A stretch of DNA of 64,000 nucleotides from Acidobacteriota bacterium (GCA_013289715.1 JABCZJ010000008.1:1-64000); one strand, 5' to 3'; counted from the stretch's first letter, positions 1 through 12,079 are shown. Notes: generated from the letters alone by a model not told the origin. Made by a program: numbers and translations.

Positions 1-1181
1 GCGCGACCCTCGCGCTGGAAGACGGACGAACATTTAGCGGCCGTGCCGCGGGTGCGCGCACCCGGCGGGGCGGCGAAGTCGTTTTTAATACCTCTCTCAC
101 TGGCTACCAGGAAGTTTTCACCGACCCCAGTTATTCCGGGCAGATCGTGTGCCTCACGTATCCGCACATTGGAAATGTGGGCGCGAATCTGGAAGACGAA
201 GAATCCGCTCGCCCGTATATTGAAGCGCTGATCGTGCGCGAATTTTCTCCTTTGGCTTCGAACTGGCGCTCGAGCGAATCGGCGCAGCAATATTTGGAGC
301 GTTATGGCGTGCCAGTGATTTGGGATTTAGACACGCGGGCGCTGGTGCGGCATTTGAGGGACGTGGGAGCGCTGCGCGGAGTGGTTTCTACGGATGGGAG
401 CCCGGCGCAGAGATTGGTGGCGGAGGCCCGCGCTTTGCCGACGATGGCGGGCTTGGAACTCGCGGGGCGAGTTACCTGCGCGAAGTCTTATGGGTGGACG
501 CAAGGTTCGATCGATTTGGCGGCGCCAGTTGCTTCTGGTGCTGGCGCTGGGGCAGGAGCTCTCGTGAGTGGTGCGCCCGCTAAGGCGGTTGCTGATTCGC
601 ATGCCAAGTCGCAGCACCGCGTGGTCGCTTATGATTTCGGAATCAAGCAGAATATTTTGCGCCTGCTGGTGGATCACGGTTGCGAAGTTACCGTGGTTCC
701 GGCGCGTACTTCCGCTGCGGATGTGCTGGCGCTGAAACCGGATGGCGTGTTTCTGTCGAACGGGCCGGGCGATCCTGAGCCGGTCGACTATGCGGTGGAG
801 AATATCCGCAAGCTGCTGGGGCGTGTGCCGATCTTCGGGATTTGCCTGGGACATCAGTTGTGTGGCCTGGCGCTCGGCGGTCGTACGTTCAAATTAAAAT
901 TTGGGCATCACGGCTCGAATCATCCGGTGAAGAATTTGCGTACGGAGAAAGTCGAAATCACCGCGCAGAATCACGGGTTTTGCGTGGACCCGGATTCGTT
1001 GCCCGCGAGCGACGTGGAAATCACGCACGTGAATTTGAACGATCACACCAATGAGGGCATGCGGCATCGCTCGTTGCCGCTCTTCAGCGTGCAATATCAT
1101 CCGGAGGCGTCGCCAGGACCGCACGACGCGCGCTATTTGTTCGATGATTTTGTGACGATGATGGATGGGGCGCGACGGTAA
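1..1181 (+). CDS. carA: Carbamoyl-phosphate synthase small subunit (5' partial)
   Basis: The glutamine-hydrolysing subunit delivers ammonia to CarB for carbamoyl phosphate, feeding arginine and pyrimidine synthesis in the cytoplasm. The open frame runs in from the left edge of the window, so the true start lies upstream; the visible part is about 392 residues of a usual 370-400 and therefore lacks only the extreme N-terminus. The N-terminal small-subunit domain ([15 protein letters not shown]) is followed by a class I glutamine amidotransferase domain with the nucleophile in [11 protein letters not shown] and the His/Glu pair in YHPEASPGP. An Ala/Gly-rich linker (about residues 175-195) between the domains is longer than usual. 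carB follows on the same strand, but 640 bp away and with a small gene in between. Confidence 0.97.
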   Translation, partial: ATLALEDGRTFSGRAAGARTRRGGEVVFNTSLTGYQEVFTDPSYSGQIVCLTYPHIGNVGANLEDEESARPYIEALIVREFSPLASNWRSSESAQQYLERYGVPVIWDLDTRALVRHLRDVGALRGVVSTDGSPAQRLVAEARALPTMAGLELAGRVTCAKSYGWTQGSIDLAAPVASGAGAGAGALVSGAPAKAVADSHAKSQHRVVAYDFGIKQNILRLLVDHGCEVTVVPARTSAADVLALKPDGVFLSNGPGDPEPVDYAVENIRKLLGRVPIFGICLGHQLCGLALGGRTFKLKFGHHGSNHPVKNLRTEKVEITAQNHGFCVDPDSLPASDVEITHVNLNDHTNEGMRHRSLPLFSVQYHPEASPGPHDARYLFDDFVTMMDGARR

Positions 1182-1271
1182 AAATTGTGACGACGGCCTG
1201 GCGGGAGCGCCGGAGCTTTATCGGTTGGAGGGATGGCGCAGCGTTGTAGAGCGGGCAACCAGCGCTCCATT

Positions 1272-1352
1272 TGTCATCCCGAACGTAGTCCCGCGCTTTT
1301 TCTTTACCGCCGCAGTTTGGCGGGCGCGGGACGTAGCGAGGGATCTGCTTTC
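1272..1352 (-). repeat. Dispersed intergenic repeat, copy A (full length)
   Basis: About 80 bp. Read on the minus strand it begins GCAGATCCCTCGC and ends TTCGGGATGACA, with an inner inverted repeat (GTCCCGCGC / GCGCGGGAC). It aligns along its whole length with the elements at 8588-8672 and 13383-13487. It lies between carA and the GIY-YIG gene. Confidence 0.75.
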
Positions 1353-1383
1353 ACGATTGTGAATCTGGTTTCGAGGTGTTGCA

Positions 1384-1677
1384 GTGGATCGACGCTACTT
1401 TGAGTATATCTTGGCGAGTCGGCCGCGCAATCTTTACACCGGCATGACCAGTGGCCGGATGCGGTGGATTTGCGAACACCGGGAGGGGCGCGTTCCGGGC
1501 TTCACGTCGCGCTACAGAATTCAGCGTTTGGTTCAAGTTGCATCGTTCCGCGACGTGTGTGAGGCGATCGGTCGCAAGAAGCAGATTAAGTCTTGGCGCC
1601 GGGAATTGAGGTCGAAATGGATGGAGGCTGAGAATCCCGCATGGAGAGACTTGGCGGAGGAATGGCTTGCGGCTTAG
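1384..1677 (+). CDS. GIY-YIG nuclease superfamily protein
   Basis: This 97-residue single-domain protein belongs to the UvrC/YhbQ-like GIY-YIG group often annotated as an excinuclease ABC C subunit domain protein. Seen: the Y-x-YIL start (YFEYILASR), the LYTGMT strand, a conserved Arg helix (MRWICEHREG), PGFTSRY, and the family tail KQIKSWRRE...NPAWRDL. A nuclease role is plausible from the fold, but the substrate is unknown for these stand-alone proteins. The start is a GTG with little upstream Shine-Dalgarno; no better start is in frame. It lies between carA and carB, flanked on both sides by copies of the dispersed repeat, which suggests insertion into what is usually a tighter carAB unit. 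Confidence 0.8.
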   Translation: MDRRYFEYILASRPRNLYTGMTSGRMRWICEHREGRVPGFTSRYRIQRLVQVASFRDVCEAIGRKKQIKSWRRELRSKWMEAENPAWRDLAEEWLAA

Positions 1678-1686
1678 CCAGGGAAT

Positions 1687-1728
1687 AAGCAGATCCCTCC
1701 GGCCAAAAAGCAGCCTGCGGGATGACAG
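1687..1728 (+). repeat. Dispersed intergenic repeat, copy B (shortened)
   Basis: It carries the two ends of the repeat family, GCAGATCCCTC and GCGGGATGACAG, about 20 bp apart, with most of the inner stem missing. It lies just upstream of carB. Confidence 0.6.
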
Positions 1729-1821
1729 TCATTTTGTTTTCGCAGGATGAGAAATCGCGGCCTATCGTGAATTTGTCGCGGGTAGCGAGGCGACCGAGCG
1801 ACAGCGGAGTTTGCGAGGCGG

Positions 1822-5088
<3,267 letters not shown>

Positions 5089-5132
5089 GCCGCCGTGCGT
5101 TTCCTTTTGGCCGCGCTGGTCTTTGATATAAA

Positions 5133-6041
5133 ATGACCGCCATGAAACTTCACGGAATCTTCGCACCGCTTACCACGCCGTTTGACGCCGAGGGCAACGT
5201 CGCGCTCGGCCAGGTCCGCAACAATGTGGCGCTTTACAACAAGACCAAGCTTGCCGGCTACGTGCCGAATGGCTCAACCAGCGAATCGGTGCTGCTGCTG
5301 TGGGAAGAGGTTTACAAACTCTGGGAAGCGGTGCGCGATGCGACCGCACCTAGCAAAATTCTGATTGCTGGGACCGGCGCGGAATCCACATCGGAAACCA
5401 TCGAGCACACCAATCGCGCTGCGCGCATCGGGTATTCGGTGGCGCTGGTGCGCACGCCGAGTTTCTATAAGCCTTCGATCAACGATCACATGCTGGCCGA
5501 GCATTATTTGCGCGTGGCGGATAACGCGCGGATTCCGGTGATGGTGTATTCGGTGCCGGTTTTCACGCACGTCACCGTGGAGGCTTCGCTCATCGCGCGC
5601 GTGGCAAAGCATCCCAACATCGTTGGCATGAAAGATAGCTCCGGGGATATGAAGGGCATCGCCGCGATCATCGCCGCGGCACCCAGAGAATTTCAAACGC
5701 TGACCGGCTCCGCTGCGACGCTCTACGAAGCGCTCGAATTGGGCGCTGTAGGCGCGATTCTGGGGCTGGCGGACGTGTTCCCGGATCTGTGCGCCGAGAT
5801 TTACGAAGCGGCCAGCGCGGGTGATCGCACGAAAGCTCAGACTCTCGCGCAAAAATTGGTGCCGCCGGCGAAAATGTTGCTGATGGATTACGGCATCGGC
5901 GGGCTGAAATACGCGCAGGATCGCATGGGTTTCTACGGCGGCCTGCCGCGCCTTCCCCTGCAAGGCGTGAGCGAGCAGGGCAAGGCGGAAATCGACCAGA
6001 TGTTGGCGAATCTTATCTCCCAGCCAGCGCATCATTCATAG
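5133..6041 (+). CDS. DapA/NAL-family aldolase, 4-hydroxy-2-oxoglutarate aldolase-like
   Basis: A class I TIM-barrel lyase of 302 residues. The Schiff-base lysine is K167 in VGMKDSSGD and the partner tyrosine is Y139 in MVYSVP. The pyruvate-binding loop reads PNGSTSES instead of the GTTGES usual in DapA, and YSVP/GMKDSSGD resemble the mitochondrial HOGA1 type, so 4-hydroxy-2-oxoglutarate or a related 2-keto acid is likelier than dihydrodipicolinate; this is inferred. ATGs lie at 5133 and 5142. A TAAAAT hexamer at 5129-5134 is 7 nt before the second, so the transcript could be leaderless from 5142. It lies 44 bp after carB with no functional link to it. Confidence 0.85.
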   Translation: MTAMKLHGIFAPLTTPFDAEGNVALGQVRNNVALYNKTKLAGYVPNGSTSESVLLLWEEVYKLWEAVRDATAPSKILIAGTGAESTSETIEHTNRAARIGYSVALVRTPSFYKPSINDHMLAEHYLRVADNARIPVMVYSVPVFTHVTVEASLIARVAKHPNIVGMKDSSGDMKGIAAIIAAAPREFQTLTGSAATLYEALELGAVGAILGLADVFPDLCAEIYEAASAGDRTKAQTLAQKLVPPAKMLLMDYGIGGLKYAQDRMGFYGGLPRLPLQGVSEQGKAEIDQMLANLISQPAHHS

Positions 6042-6242
6042 CAGTGATTTGCGGTCGCTTGGGGCGCGCTGGGAGGACGTCATTCACACGATTTGCCCGA
6101 ATGCACGCGGTTCAAGCGCGGTGGTGCGGCCAAATTGGCGCTTCGTTTCGCGCTGTAGCCGCTGTCCGGCCGCGTTCAGCGTTGCTTGCTTTCCTGATTC
6201 TGCGTCCTCCGTTGATTGCTGCTTCTCAGGGCCGCGTGTATC

Positions 6243-7940
6243 ATGAATCCCTCGATGGAGTCTCTCTGTCTTTCCTTCCGCGATATTCCCCAGACCTCTA
6301 AAATATTCTCTACGTTCCTGGAGGACTTTGGCCGCGTGGCGAAGTATTACGGGCATTCGCCTTCGATTGGAGGCGTGGTCGCTGCGGCGAAGGAAGTAGA
6401 GATCGATTCATCGGTGCGTGCGGGTGTTGTGGAAGTGCTACGCGAGCAAAATCTGAACTTTGGTGGGGCGGCTACATTGGACGCAGCGCTCGCCCGCAAT
6501 CTGGAACGACTGGCGAATGGCGCGGTGGCGATCGTTAGCGGGCAGCAGGTGGGACTTTTCACCGGCCCCGCTTACAGCTTGTATAAAGCGATCACGGCGG
6601 CGGCTTGCGCCGAGGAGCTGACGCGGCGCGGTGTGGATGCGGTGCCGGTTTTTTGGCTGGCGACGGAAGATCACGACCTCGCGGAGATCAATCACGCTTC
6701 CTGGACCACGCGCACGGGATTGGCGGAATTTATTTTGCCCGGTAACCCGGAGGACGAAGGACACCGGGTGGGAGAAATTGCACTGGGTGCGCCGATCACC
6801 GCGTCGGTCGTGACGGCGATGGATACGCTGGAAGGTCCGTATGCCGCGGAAGTGGGGCGGGCGCTGCGGGAATCTTACACGCCGGGAGATACGTACGGCT
6901 CCGCTTTCGGGAAATTAATGACGCGGTTGGTCACAGGTCGAGGAATCATTTTTCTCGATCCGCTGGATTCGCGGCTGCACCATTTCGCGAGCGGGATCTA
7001 CCGGCGGGCGCTCGATGATGCCGAGCCGCTGGGGGACGCGTTGCTGGCGCGGTCGAAAGAGCTGGAACGCGGAGGCTTTCACGCGCAGGTGAAGGTGACG
7101 CGCGAATCCACGCTGCTTTTTTACAATGTGGATGGCGTGCGCCAGCCGCTGCGGCGGCGCGGCGAGAAATTCCACGCCGGTGAGGCCAGCTTTTCGCTGG
7201 AGGAGCTGCGCGCGGCGATTGAAAAAACGCCAGAAGCCTTTACGCCCAACGTGTTGCTGCGGCCGGTGGTGCAGGATACGCTGCTGCCGACCGTTGCCTA
7301 CATCGGCGGGCCGGCGGAAATTGCTTATATGGCGCAGGTGCAGGTAGTTTACAAGCATTTGCTGGGGCGCATGCCGGCGATTTTGCCGCGGGCGAGCTTT
7401 ACTTTGGTCGAGCCGCCGCTCGCGCGGCTCTTGCGAAAATACGGGCTGGATTTTCGCGATGTGATGCGCGGGCGGCAGCACTTGCGCGGACGAATGGAAA
7501 TGAAATCGTTGCCGCGCGCGCTGGCCGGACGTTTTGCGGCGGATGAAAAGGCGCTGCGGCGGCTGTTGCAGGCCTATCGCAAGCCGCTCGCTCATCTGGA
7601 CCGTACGTTGACCGGCGCCCTCGATTCGGTCGAGAAGAAAATCCTGCATCAGTTCTTGAGGTTGAAAGGGAAGGCGGGGCGCGCGGAGAATTTCCGCACG
7701 GGTATTTTGGATCGGCATGAGCGGATTCTGGTGGATGCGCTTTATCCGCATCGCGATTTGCAGGAACGCATGCTTTCGTCATTGCCGGCGCTGGCGGCTT
7801 ACGGGCCAGAATTGCTGGATGATTTGGCTAGCGTGTCCGTGATCAGCGGACCCGATGTGGAACCGGTTCTCAGCGCGGACGAGCCTGCGACCGCGAAGCC
7901 GCAGCCGTGCTCGCATCAGCATCATGTTTTGTTCCTGTAG
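6243..7940 (+). CDS. bshC: Bacillithiol biosynthesis cysteine-adding enzyme
   Basis: BshC adds cysteine to GlcN-malate in the last step of bacillithiol synthesis. Seen: LSFRDIPQTSKIF at the N-terminus, the hallmark VSGQQVGLFTGPAYSLYKA around residue 95, PVFWLATEDHDLAEINH, a Rossmann-like core, and a C-terminal coiled-coil segment (residues about 420-490, rich in Arg/Leu heptads). The 565-residue length fits the family (about 530-560). I chose ATG 6243; ATG 6255 is equally compatible, whereas extending to the upstream TTG adds an unconserved segment. bshA and bshB are not in the window, but a YpdA-type bacillithiol-disulfide reductase is at 46645-47664. Confidence 0.93.
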   Translation: MNPSMESLCLSFRDIPQTSKIFSTFLEDFGRVAKYYGHSPSIGGVVAAAKEVEIDSSVRAGVVEVLREQNLNFGGAATLDAALARNLERLANGAVAIVSGQQVGLFTGPAYSLYKAITAAACAEELTRRGVDAVPVFWLATEDHDLAEINHASWTTRTGLAEFILPGNPEDEGHRVGEIALGAPITASVVTAMDTLEGPYAAEVGRALRESYTPGDTYGSAFGKLMTRLVTGRGIIFLDPLDSRLHHFASGIYRRALDDAEPLGDALLARSKELERGGFHAQVKVTRESTLLFYNVDGVRQPLRRRGEKFHAGEASFSLEELRAAIEKTPEAFTPNVLLRPVVQDTLLPTVAYIGGPAEIAYMAQVQVVYKHLLGRMPAILPRASFTLVEPPLARLLRKYGLDFRDVMRGRQHLRGRMEMKSLPRALAGRFAADEKALRRLLQAYRKPLAHLDRTLTGALDSVEKKILHQFLRLKGKAGRAENFRTGILDRHERILVDALYPHRDLQERMLSSLPALAAYGPELLDDLASVSVISGPDVEPVLSADEPATAKPQPCSHQHHVLFL

Positions 7941-7994
7941 TCGATCTCCGTCGTAGACGACTTGCCTTAGCGTTCCTGATCGCTCGCGGACCTG

Positions 7995-8471
7995 CTAATC
8001 TTGCGCGGAGACGGTGCGCGTACCAACTCTGGTTCGCCACATCGATGAAGCGACGCCCAACGAGAATGGCACAACCATGAACAAGAACGGGAAGGCGGCA
8101 ATCAGCGCGCCGACAATGACTCCTGCCCGAGGGAGAAAGAAAACGTAACGCAAAGTGAGATAAGCCGCGAGCCCGCAGACGGAGATGATTACGGAAAAAA
8201 CGGCGGCGAACCCCAGCGTACATTGGATGCGTCTCTTGCGCTCCCATTCGCTGAAATGATCCCATTCCGTTGCGGCCGTGAGGTAGTTCTGGCCACATCG
8301 GCAACGGTATCTTTCAGGTCCCATTGCTTTCCAGGTGTGAGCGTGGCCTGGATGCAAGTGCTTGGTTATATCGAGTCCGCATTTGTCACAGGCATACACA
8401 TCTGCCCGATCGGGGAAAGAACTCGCTGGAAGCTGGATTCGGGGACGCGTCGTCAGGTTCAGGCTAGACAT
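7995..8471 (-). CDS. Zinc-ribbon membrane protein, function unknown
   Basis: 158 residues. The N-terminal half has a paired-cysteine zinc ribbon (ACDKCG at about residue 28 and RCRCGQ near 57). Two hydrophobic helices follow (about residues 85-108 and 118-140), so the ribbon probably faces the cytoplasm next to a small membrane anchor. No family name is recognised. It is convergent with bshC, 54 bp from its end. Confidence 0.7.
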   Translation of the reverse strand: MSSLNLTTRPRIQLPASSFPDRADVYACDKCGLDITKHLHPGHAHTWKAMGPERYRCRCGQNYLTAATEWDHFSEWERKRRIQCTLGFAAVFSVIISVCGLAAYLTLRYVFFLPRAGVIVGALIAAFPFLFMVVPFSLGVASSMWRTRVGTRTVSAQD

Positions 8472-8587
8472 GTCCTAGGGGCGGCCTTTCGGTATTGGAA
8501 CATCAGAAATACGCTGTCAATGAATATTGTACAAAACAAAGACGGCCCGCGCGAGGCGCGTCGCTCGCATGAGACTCGAATGTTCCG

Positions 8588-8672
8588 CGAAAAGCAGATC
8601 CCTCACCGCGTTCCGCGCCGGCCAAAGTGCGGCGGGAGAGAAAAAGCGCGGAACTGCGTTCGGGATGACAGG
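8588..8672 (+). repeat. Dispersed intergenic repeat, copy C (full length)
   Basis: Starts CGAAAAGCAGATCCCTC and ends TTCGGGATGACAGG, with an internal imperfect stem. It matches the copies at 1272-1352 (opposite orientation) and 13383-13487. It fills most of the gap between the zinc-ribbon gene and the anti-sigma gene, just past the 3' end of the latter. Confidence 0.75.
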
Positions 8673-8679
8673 CGATTTA

Positions 8680-9447
8680 TTACGGCGCGAGAAAGAGTTG
8701 CTTGAGCTGATCGAGATCCGCGTATGCGGTGTCCGACACCGCAGTGAAGGTAAAACCGTTCTGCTGCCAGGCTACCCAATGATAACCCTGTAGTTCACCT
8801 GAACGATCCGACGCGTCTCCGGGCTGCGTCTTCGTTACGAATACATTCACGATGTGTTTTCTGCGGCCGTAAACCAGTGCGGCTGCGCTGCGGCCCTCCA
8901 GCACGTCGAGGCGGCCACCGACCAGCGGGAATCCATCGTTTGCAAAATCGCGCACGGGCGGCGCGAAATCGATTTTGCCGTCGAACCAGGGTTTTACGGT
9001 GTGCTGGTCCGTCGAGATCACGTCTTCTAGGTGTCCGGGCTGCAGCGAACGAAGATGCGCGTCGACGATCACGGCGGCCATGGCCTGTTGTTGCAAGTGG
9101 CGATTCAGTTTTTCCATGTACTGCGTGCCGAGGAGCAAGGCAAGGATCACCGAGGCCGCGATGGCGAGCCAACGCCAGGACTCCGCGGCCGAAGGCTTCG
9201 GATCTTTCAACGGAGGTGGTACGGCAGCTTTCGGCAAACTGATCAGCAGGTTCTTTCGCAAGTTTTCTGGCGCGCGTGCATAGAGTTGCGCCCCGGCTAG
9301 TGCGGAGCGAAGTTTTTCCTCGGCTGCCAGGCGCGTTTCGCAATCGGGGCAGGATTCCAGGTGGCGCTCGAACTCAGCGGCGCCCATGGCGTCCAGTTCG
9401 CCGTCGAAATAGGCGTGCAGGCGCGTTTGGGAAAGGTCACAAGTCAC
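8680..9447 (-). CDS. Zinc-finger anti-sigma factor
   Basis: This 255-residue membrane-anchored anti-sigma factor is expected to hold the neighbouring ECF sigma factor inactive. The N-terminus has the ZAS signature (HLESCPDC, with an upstream Cys in MTCDLSQ), followed by a single membrane helix near residues 92-108 (WLAIAASVILALLLG) and a periplasmic domain of about 145 residues that probably senses the signal. Its start overlaps the end of the sigma gene by 11 bp, so the two are translationally coupled. The stimulus cannot be read from the sequence. Confidence 0.88.
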   Translation of the reverse strand: MTCDLSQTRLHAYFDGELDAMGAAEFERHLESCPDCETRLAAEEKLRSALAGAQLYARAPENLRKNLLISLPKAAVPPPLKDPKPSAAESWRWLAIAASVILALLLGTQYMEKLNRHLQQQAMAAVIVDAHLRSLQPGHLEDVISTDQHTVKPWFDGKIDFAPPVRDFANDGFPLVGGRLDVLEGRSAAALVYGRRKHIVNVFVTKTQPGDASDRSGELQGYHWVAWQQNGFTFTAVSDTAYADLDQLKQLFLAP

Positions 9448-9970
9448 GGCTGGCCCCCTTCGGAACAGGCTCGGTCAATAGAGTGCGCAATTGCTGACGC
9501 GCGCGAGCGAGCGCGGACATCACCGTGCCGATCGGGCGCGTGGTGATTGCGGCGATTTCTTTGTACGAGCAGCCTTCCAGTTCGCGCAGCACGATAATCT
9601 CGCGGAAATGCGCGGGCAAGTCTTCGAGCGCGCGCTGCAGGCGCTCGCGGTCGTAGGTGGCCATCGCCAGCGATTCGGGATCTTCAGTTTTTGGCGGCAT
9701 GGTCTGTTCGTCGAATTCGGTCATTTCCTCGGCCACATGATTCTGTTGCAACCACGTGAAGCAACAATTGCGCACGATCTGCAGCAGCCAGGCGCGCGCG
9801 TTGCCGGTCTGAAACGCTCCGAAGGAGCGGTAGGCGCGCAGGAAGGCTTCCTGCGTCACGTCTTCCGCTTGCGCGCGGCCGCGCAAAATCCAGCGCGCCA
9901 AGTTGTAAGCGGCGTCACGATGCGGCATTACATCTGCCTCAAAGCGCGCGCGGTCTTCCTGCTCTAACAC
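9437..9970 (-). CDS. ECF RNA polymerase sigma factor
   Basis: 177 residues with sigma region 2 (about residues 20-90; AEDVTQEAFLRAYRSFGAF) and region 4 with its helix-turn-helix (about 115-170; YKEIAAITTRPIGTVMSALARARQQL), and no region 3, as expected for an ECF factor. The start is a GTG with an AAGGG upstream. It is transcribed divergently from the phosphoesterase/cupredoxin/DUF2231 genes. Matching promoter-like motifs face both ways in the 255-bp gap, suggesting autoregulation and control of that operon. Confidence 0.93.
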   Translation of the reverse strand: MLEQEDRARFEADVMPHRDAAYNLARWILRGRAQAEDVTQEAFLRAYRSFGAFQTGNARAWLLQIVRNCCFTWLQQNHVAEEMTEFDEQTMPPKTEDPESLAMATYDRERLQRALEDLPAHFREIIVLRELEGCSYKEIAAITTRPIGTVMSALARARQQLRTLLTEPVPKGASRDL

Positions 9971-10002
9971 GTCCAGCCCTTTTTACAGCTCCACAATAGA
10001 GG

Positions 10003-10030
10003 TAACTGCGGTGGGGGTGATTTTATTCCC
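10003..10030 (-). promoter_or_regulatory. Putative ECF-type promoter for the sigma/anti-sigma genes
   Basis: On the minus strand GGGAATAAAA (10030-10021) is followed after exactly 14 nt by GTTA (10006-10003). The start codon of the sigma gene is about 33 nt further. The same arrangement occurs on the plus strand at 10073-10100. Confidence 0.6.
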
Positions 10031-10072
10031 ATGGGAGGCGATTTTCTTAAAAAAGAATGGATTGTCTCGCCC

Positions 10073-10100
10073 GGGAATAAAACCGCCCTAGCGCTGGTCT
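10073..10100 (+). promoter_or_regulatory. Putative ECF-type promoter for the phosphoesterase operon
   Basis: GGGAATAAAA (10073-10082), a 14-nt spacer, then GTCT (10097-10100). It is the mirror image of the site at 10003-10030; the two 10-mers form a perfect inverted repeat. The predicted leader before the phosphoesterase ATG at 10226 is about 120 nt. Confidence 0.6.
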
Positions 10101-10225
10101 TGCACAGAGAACACGTCCACAGGTGGCGCGTTGCTCGGATGCGGAGCGGGCGCGCGCCACTGTTACGAGCGTGGGCGGTGCGGGACGCTAGAGGTCTTGC
10201 AGCCGAGGGGCTGAGGAGGAAGCAA

Positions 10226-11194
10226 ATGTCGCAAAACAAGAGGGATGAAATCTTGCACGACCATAACCACGACGGAATTGACCGGCGCGGCTTTCTGAAA
10301 TGCATGGCTTGGGCGGGAACCGGCGCGCTGTGCGTGATGCAGGGCGGAGTGCTGAAGTCTTACAGCATGAGCCGCGCGAACGAGTGGAACGCCGCGAAGA
10401 TGGCCGGCGAGTTGAGCTTCGCGCAGATCAGCGACAGCCATATGGGCTTCAACAAGGCGGCGAATCCGGATGTGGCCGCAACTTTGAAAGCCGCCGTGGA
10501 CAAGATCAACGCGCTAAGCGTGCCGCCGGAATTTTTGTTGCACACCGGGGACATCAGTCATCTGGCGCGGCCGGAGGAATTCGACACCGTAGATCAGATT
10601 CTGAAAGGCGCGGTGGCGAAGGATGTGTTCTTTGTGCCCGGCGAGCATGACGTGATTGGCGACGAAGGCAAGCAGTACCGCGATCGCTACGGGAAGGGGA
10701 CGCAGGGCGAGGGCTGGTACAGCTTCGAGAAGCAGGGCGTGCATTTCATCGGGCTCGTGAACGTGGTGAACCTGAAAGCGGGCGGCCTGGGGAATTTGGG
10801 AGGCGAGCAGCTCGAGTGGCTCGAGGCCGATGTGAAGCATTTGAAATCGAGCACTCCGATTGTGGTCTTCGCGCACATTCCGTTGTGGTCGGTGTATCCG
10901 GAATGGGGTTGGGGTACCGACGACAGCGCGCAGGCTTTGAGCTATCTGAAGAAATTTGGATCCGTGTCGGTTTTGAACGGACACATTCACCAGATCATGC
11001 AGAAGGTGGAGGGCAATGTGACGTTTCACACGGCGGCGTCCACCGCGTTTCCTCAACCGCAACCAGGGAAGGCCGATTCGCCAGGGCCGATGAAAGTTCC
11101 GGCGGAGCAATTGCGCGGTTTGCTGGGGATTACCGATGTGAACTTCGTGCGCGGGCAGCATGCGCTCGCGATCGTGGATTCGCAATTGGGATGA
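10226..11194 (+). CDS. Tat-exported calcineurin-like metallophosphoesterase
   Basis: 322 residues. The N-terminus has a twin-arginine motif (DRRGFLK) and hydrophobic stretch, so export in folded form is expected. The metal-site blocks of the calcineurin-like fold are in order: QISDSHMG (D-x-H), HTGDISH (GD), PGEHDV (GEHD in place of the usual GNHD), FAHIPLW and NGHIHQ (GHxH). The start at 10226 is chosen because GAGGAGGAAG lies just upstream and the Tat motif then sits near the N-terminus; the frame is open for another 65 codons upstream without a plausible signal. It heads an operon with a cupredoxin and a DUF2231 protein; the substrate is unknown. Confidence 0.9.
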   Translation: MSQNKRDEILHDHNHDGIDRRGFLKCMAWAGTGALCVMQGGVLKSYSMSRANEWNAAKMAGELSFAQISDSHMGFNKAANPDVAATLKAAVDKINALSVPPEFLLHTGDISHLARPEEFDTVDQILKGAVAKDVFFVPGEHDVIGDEGKQYRDRYGKGTQGEGWYSFEKQGVHFIGLVNVVNLKAGGLGNLGGEQLEWLEADVKHLKSSTPIVVFAHIPLWSVYPEWGWGTDDSAQALSYLKKFGSVSVLNGHIHQIMQKVEGNVTFHTAASTAFPQPQPGKADSPGPMKVPAEQLRGLLGITDVNFVRGQHALAIVDSQLG

Positions 11195-11266
11195 GCTTGC
11201 GGCCGCTGCACATCACGCAACAGGTATCGTGAATTTAAATTTGAACTGCAAGGAGAGGAGAAAGTC

Positions 11267-11623
11267 ATGAAGGCGAAATTCGCAAGGATGGGTTTGGCGA
11301 GCGTGGTTGTGCTCTTGCTGGCGATGTTCGCGGCGGGCCGGGTTGGCGGCGCCGCCGCGCAAGATAAGACGGCCACGACCGCGGAAGTGAAGATTGACAA
11401 TTTCAGTTTTGGCCCTACGGCGCTGACTGTGCCGGTGGGCACGACCGTGACCTGGACGAATCGCGACGATATTCCGCACACGGTGGTGAGCACGGACGGA
11501 GTATTCAAATCCAAAGCGCTGGATACGGACGATAAGTTTTCGTTCGTCTTCAGCAAGCCCGGCACCTATTCGTATTTCTGTTCGATCCACCCGAAGATGA
11601 CCGGCCAGGTGATCGTGCAATAG
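11267..11623 (+). CDS. Cupredoxin (plastocyanin/amicyanin-like)
   Basis: A 118-residue secreted blue-copper protein. A signal peptide covers about residues 1-31. The type 1 copper ligands are all visible: H71 (DDIPHTVV), then C105, H108 and M111 in FCSIHPKM. It probably carries electrons in the periplasm, with partner unknown. A strong AAGGAGAGGAG ribosome site precedes the ATG. It lies between the phosphoesterase (72 bp) and a DUF2231 membrane protein (12 bp), and is a likely member of the neighbouring ECF regulon. Confidence 0.93.
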   Translation: MKAKFARMGLASVVVLLLAMFAAGRVGGAAAQDKTATTAEVKIDNFSFGPTALTVPVGTTVTWTNRDDIPHTVVSTDGVFKSKALDTDDKFSFVFSKPGTYSYFCSIHPKMTGQVIVQ

Positions 11624-11635
11624 GGAGGCTATGCC

Positions 11636-12079
11636 GTGCACCCTTTCGACTTGAAGCAGATGCTGATGGAAAAGCACGCACAGCACGTCGTTCTGATCCA
11701 TTTCCCGATCGCGTTGTTCGTCGCCGGAGTGGCGCTCGATTTCGCGGCGCAGTGGACGAAGCGTCAAGCGCTCGGGTTCGCGGCTTACACCAATCTGCTG
11801 CTGGCGGCGGTGATGGCGCTGCCGGCAGTGGCAACCGGGCTCGTGGCGTGGCAGTGGGCGCTCGCAGGGCATCGCGTTCGGGGCGTTTTACTTTTGCACA
11901 TGGTTTTTGGATTGACGTCCACCGCGTTGATCGTGGTGGTTTGGTTGATACACTTTCGCGCGCGACGCGGCGCGGCAACCGTTCTACCAAATTACCGGCT
12001 GCCGTTGGAATTCGTTGGGGTTGCGCTGCTGGCAATCACCGGGCACCTGGGTGGATTTCTCAGCGGAGTGAATATGTAG
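11636..12079 (+). CDS. DUF2231 integral membrane protein
   Basis: 147 residues with four hydrophobic helices (about residues 18-36, 45-66, 82-101, 121-140). The VVLIHFPIALFVAGV segment is the recognisable DUF2231 start, and conserved histidines (H20-type, H77 and H88 areas) could bind haem or metal. The start is a GTG preceded by AGGGAGG. It is probably co-translated with the cupredoxin 12 bp upstream, suggesting a membrane partner for the copper protein; that link is inferred. Confidence 0.8.
   Translation: MHPFDLKQMLMEKHAQHVVLIHFPIALFVAGVALDFAAQWTKRQALGFAAYTNLLLAAVMALPAVATGLVAWQWALAGHRVRGVLLLHMVFGLTSTALIVVVWLIHFRARRGAATVLPNYRLPLEFVGVALLAITGHLGGFLSGVNM

Noticed and set aside
327..854. Long minus-strand open frame across carA
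   Set aside because: It mirrors the carA coding frame, has Arg/His/Gln-rich composition and no family features; typical high-GC antisense frame.
9437..9970. ECF42 identity for the first ECF sigma factor
   Set aside because: It is only 177 residues, has a partner anti-sigma factor and a different promoter motif; it lacks the DUF6596 extension.
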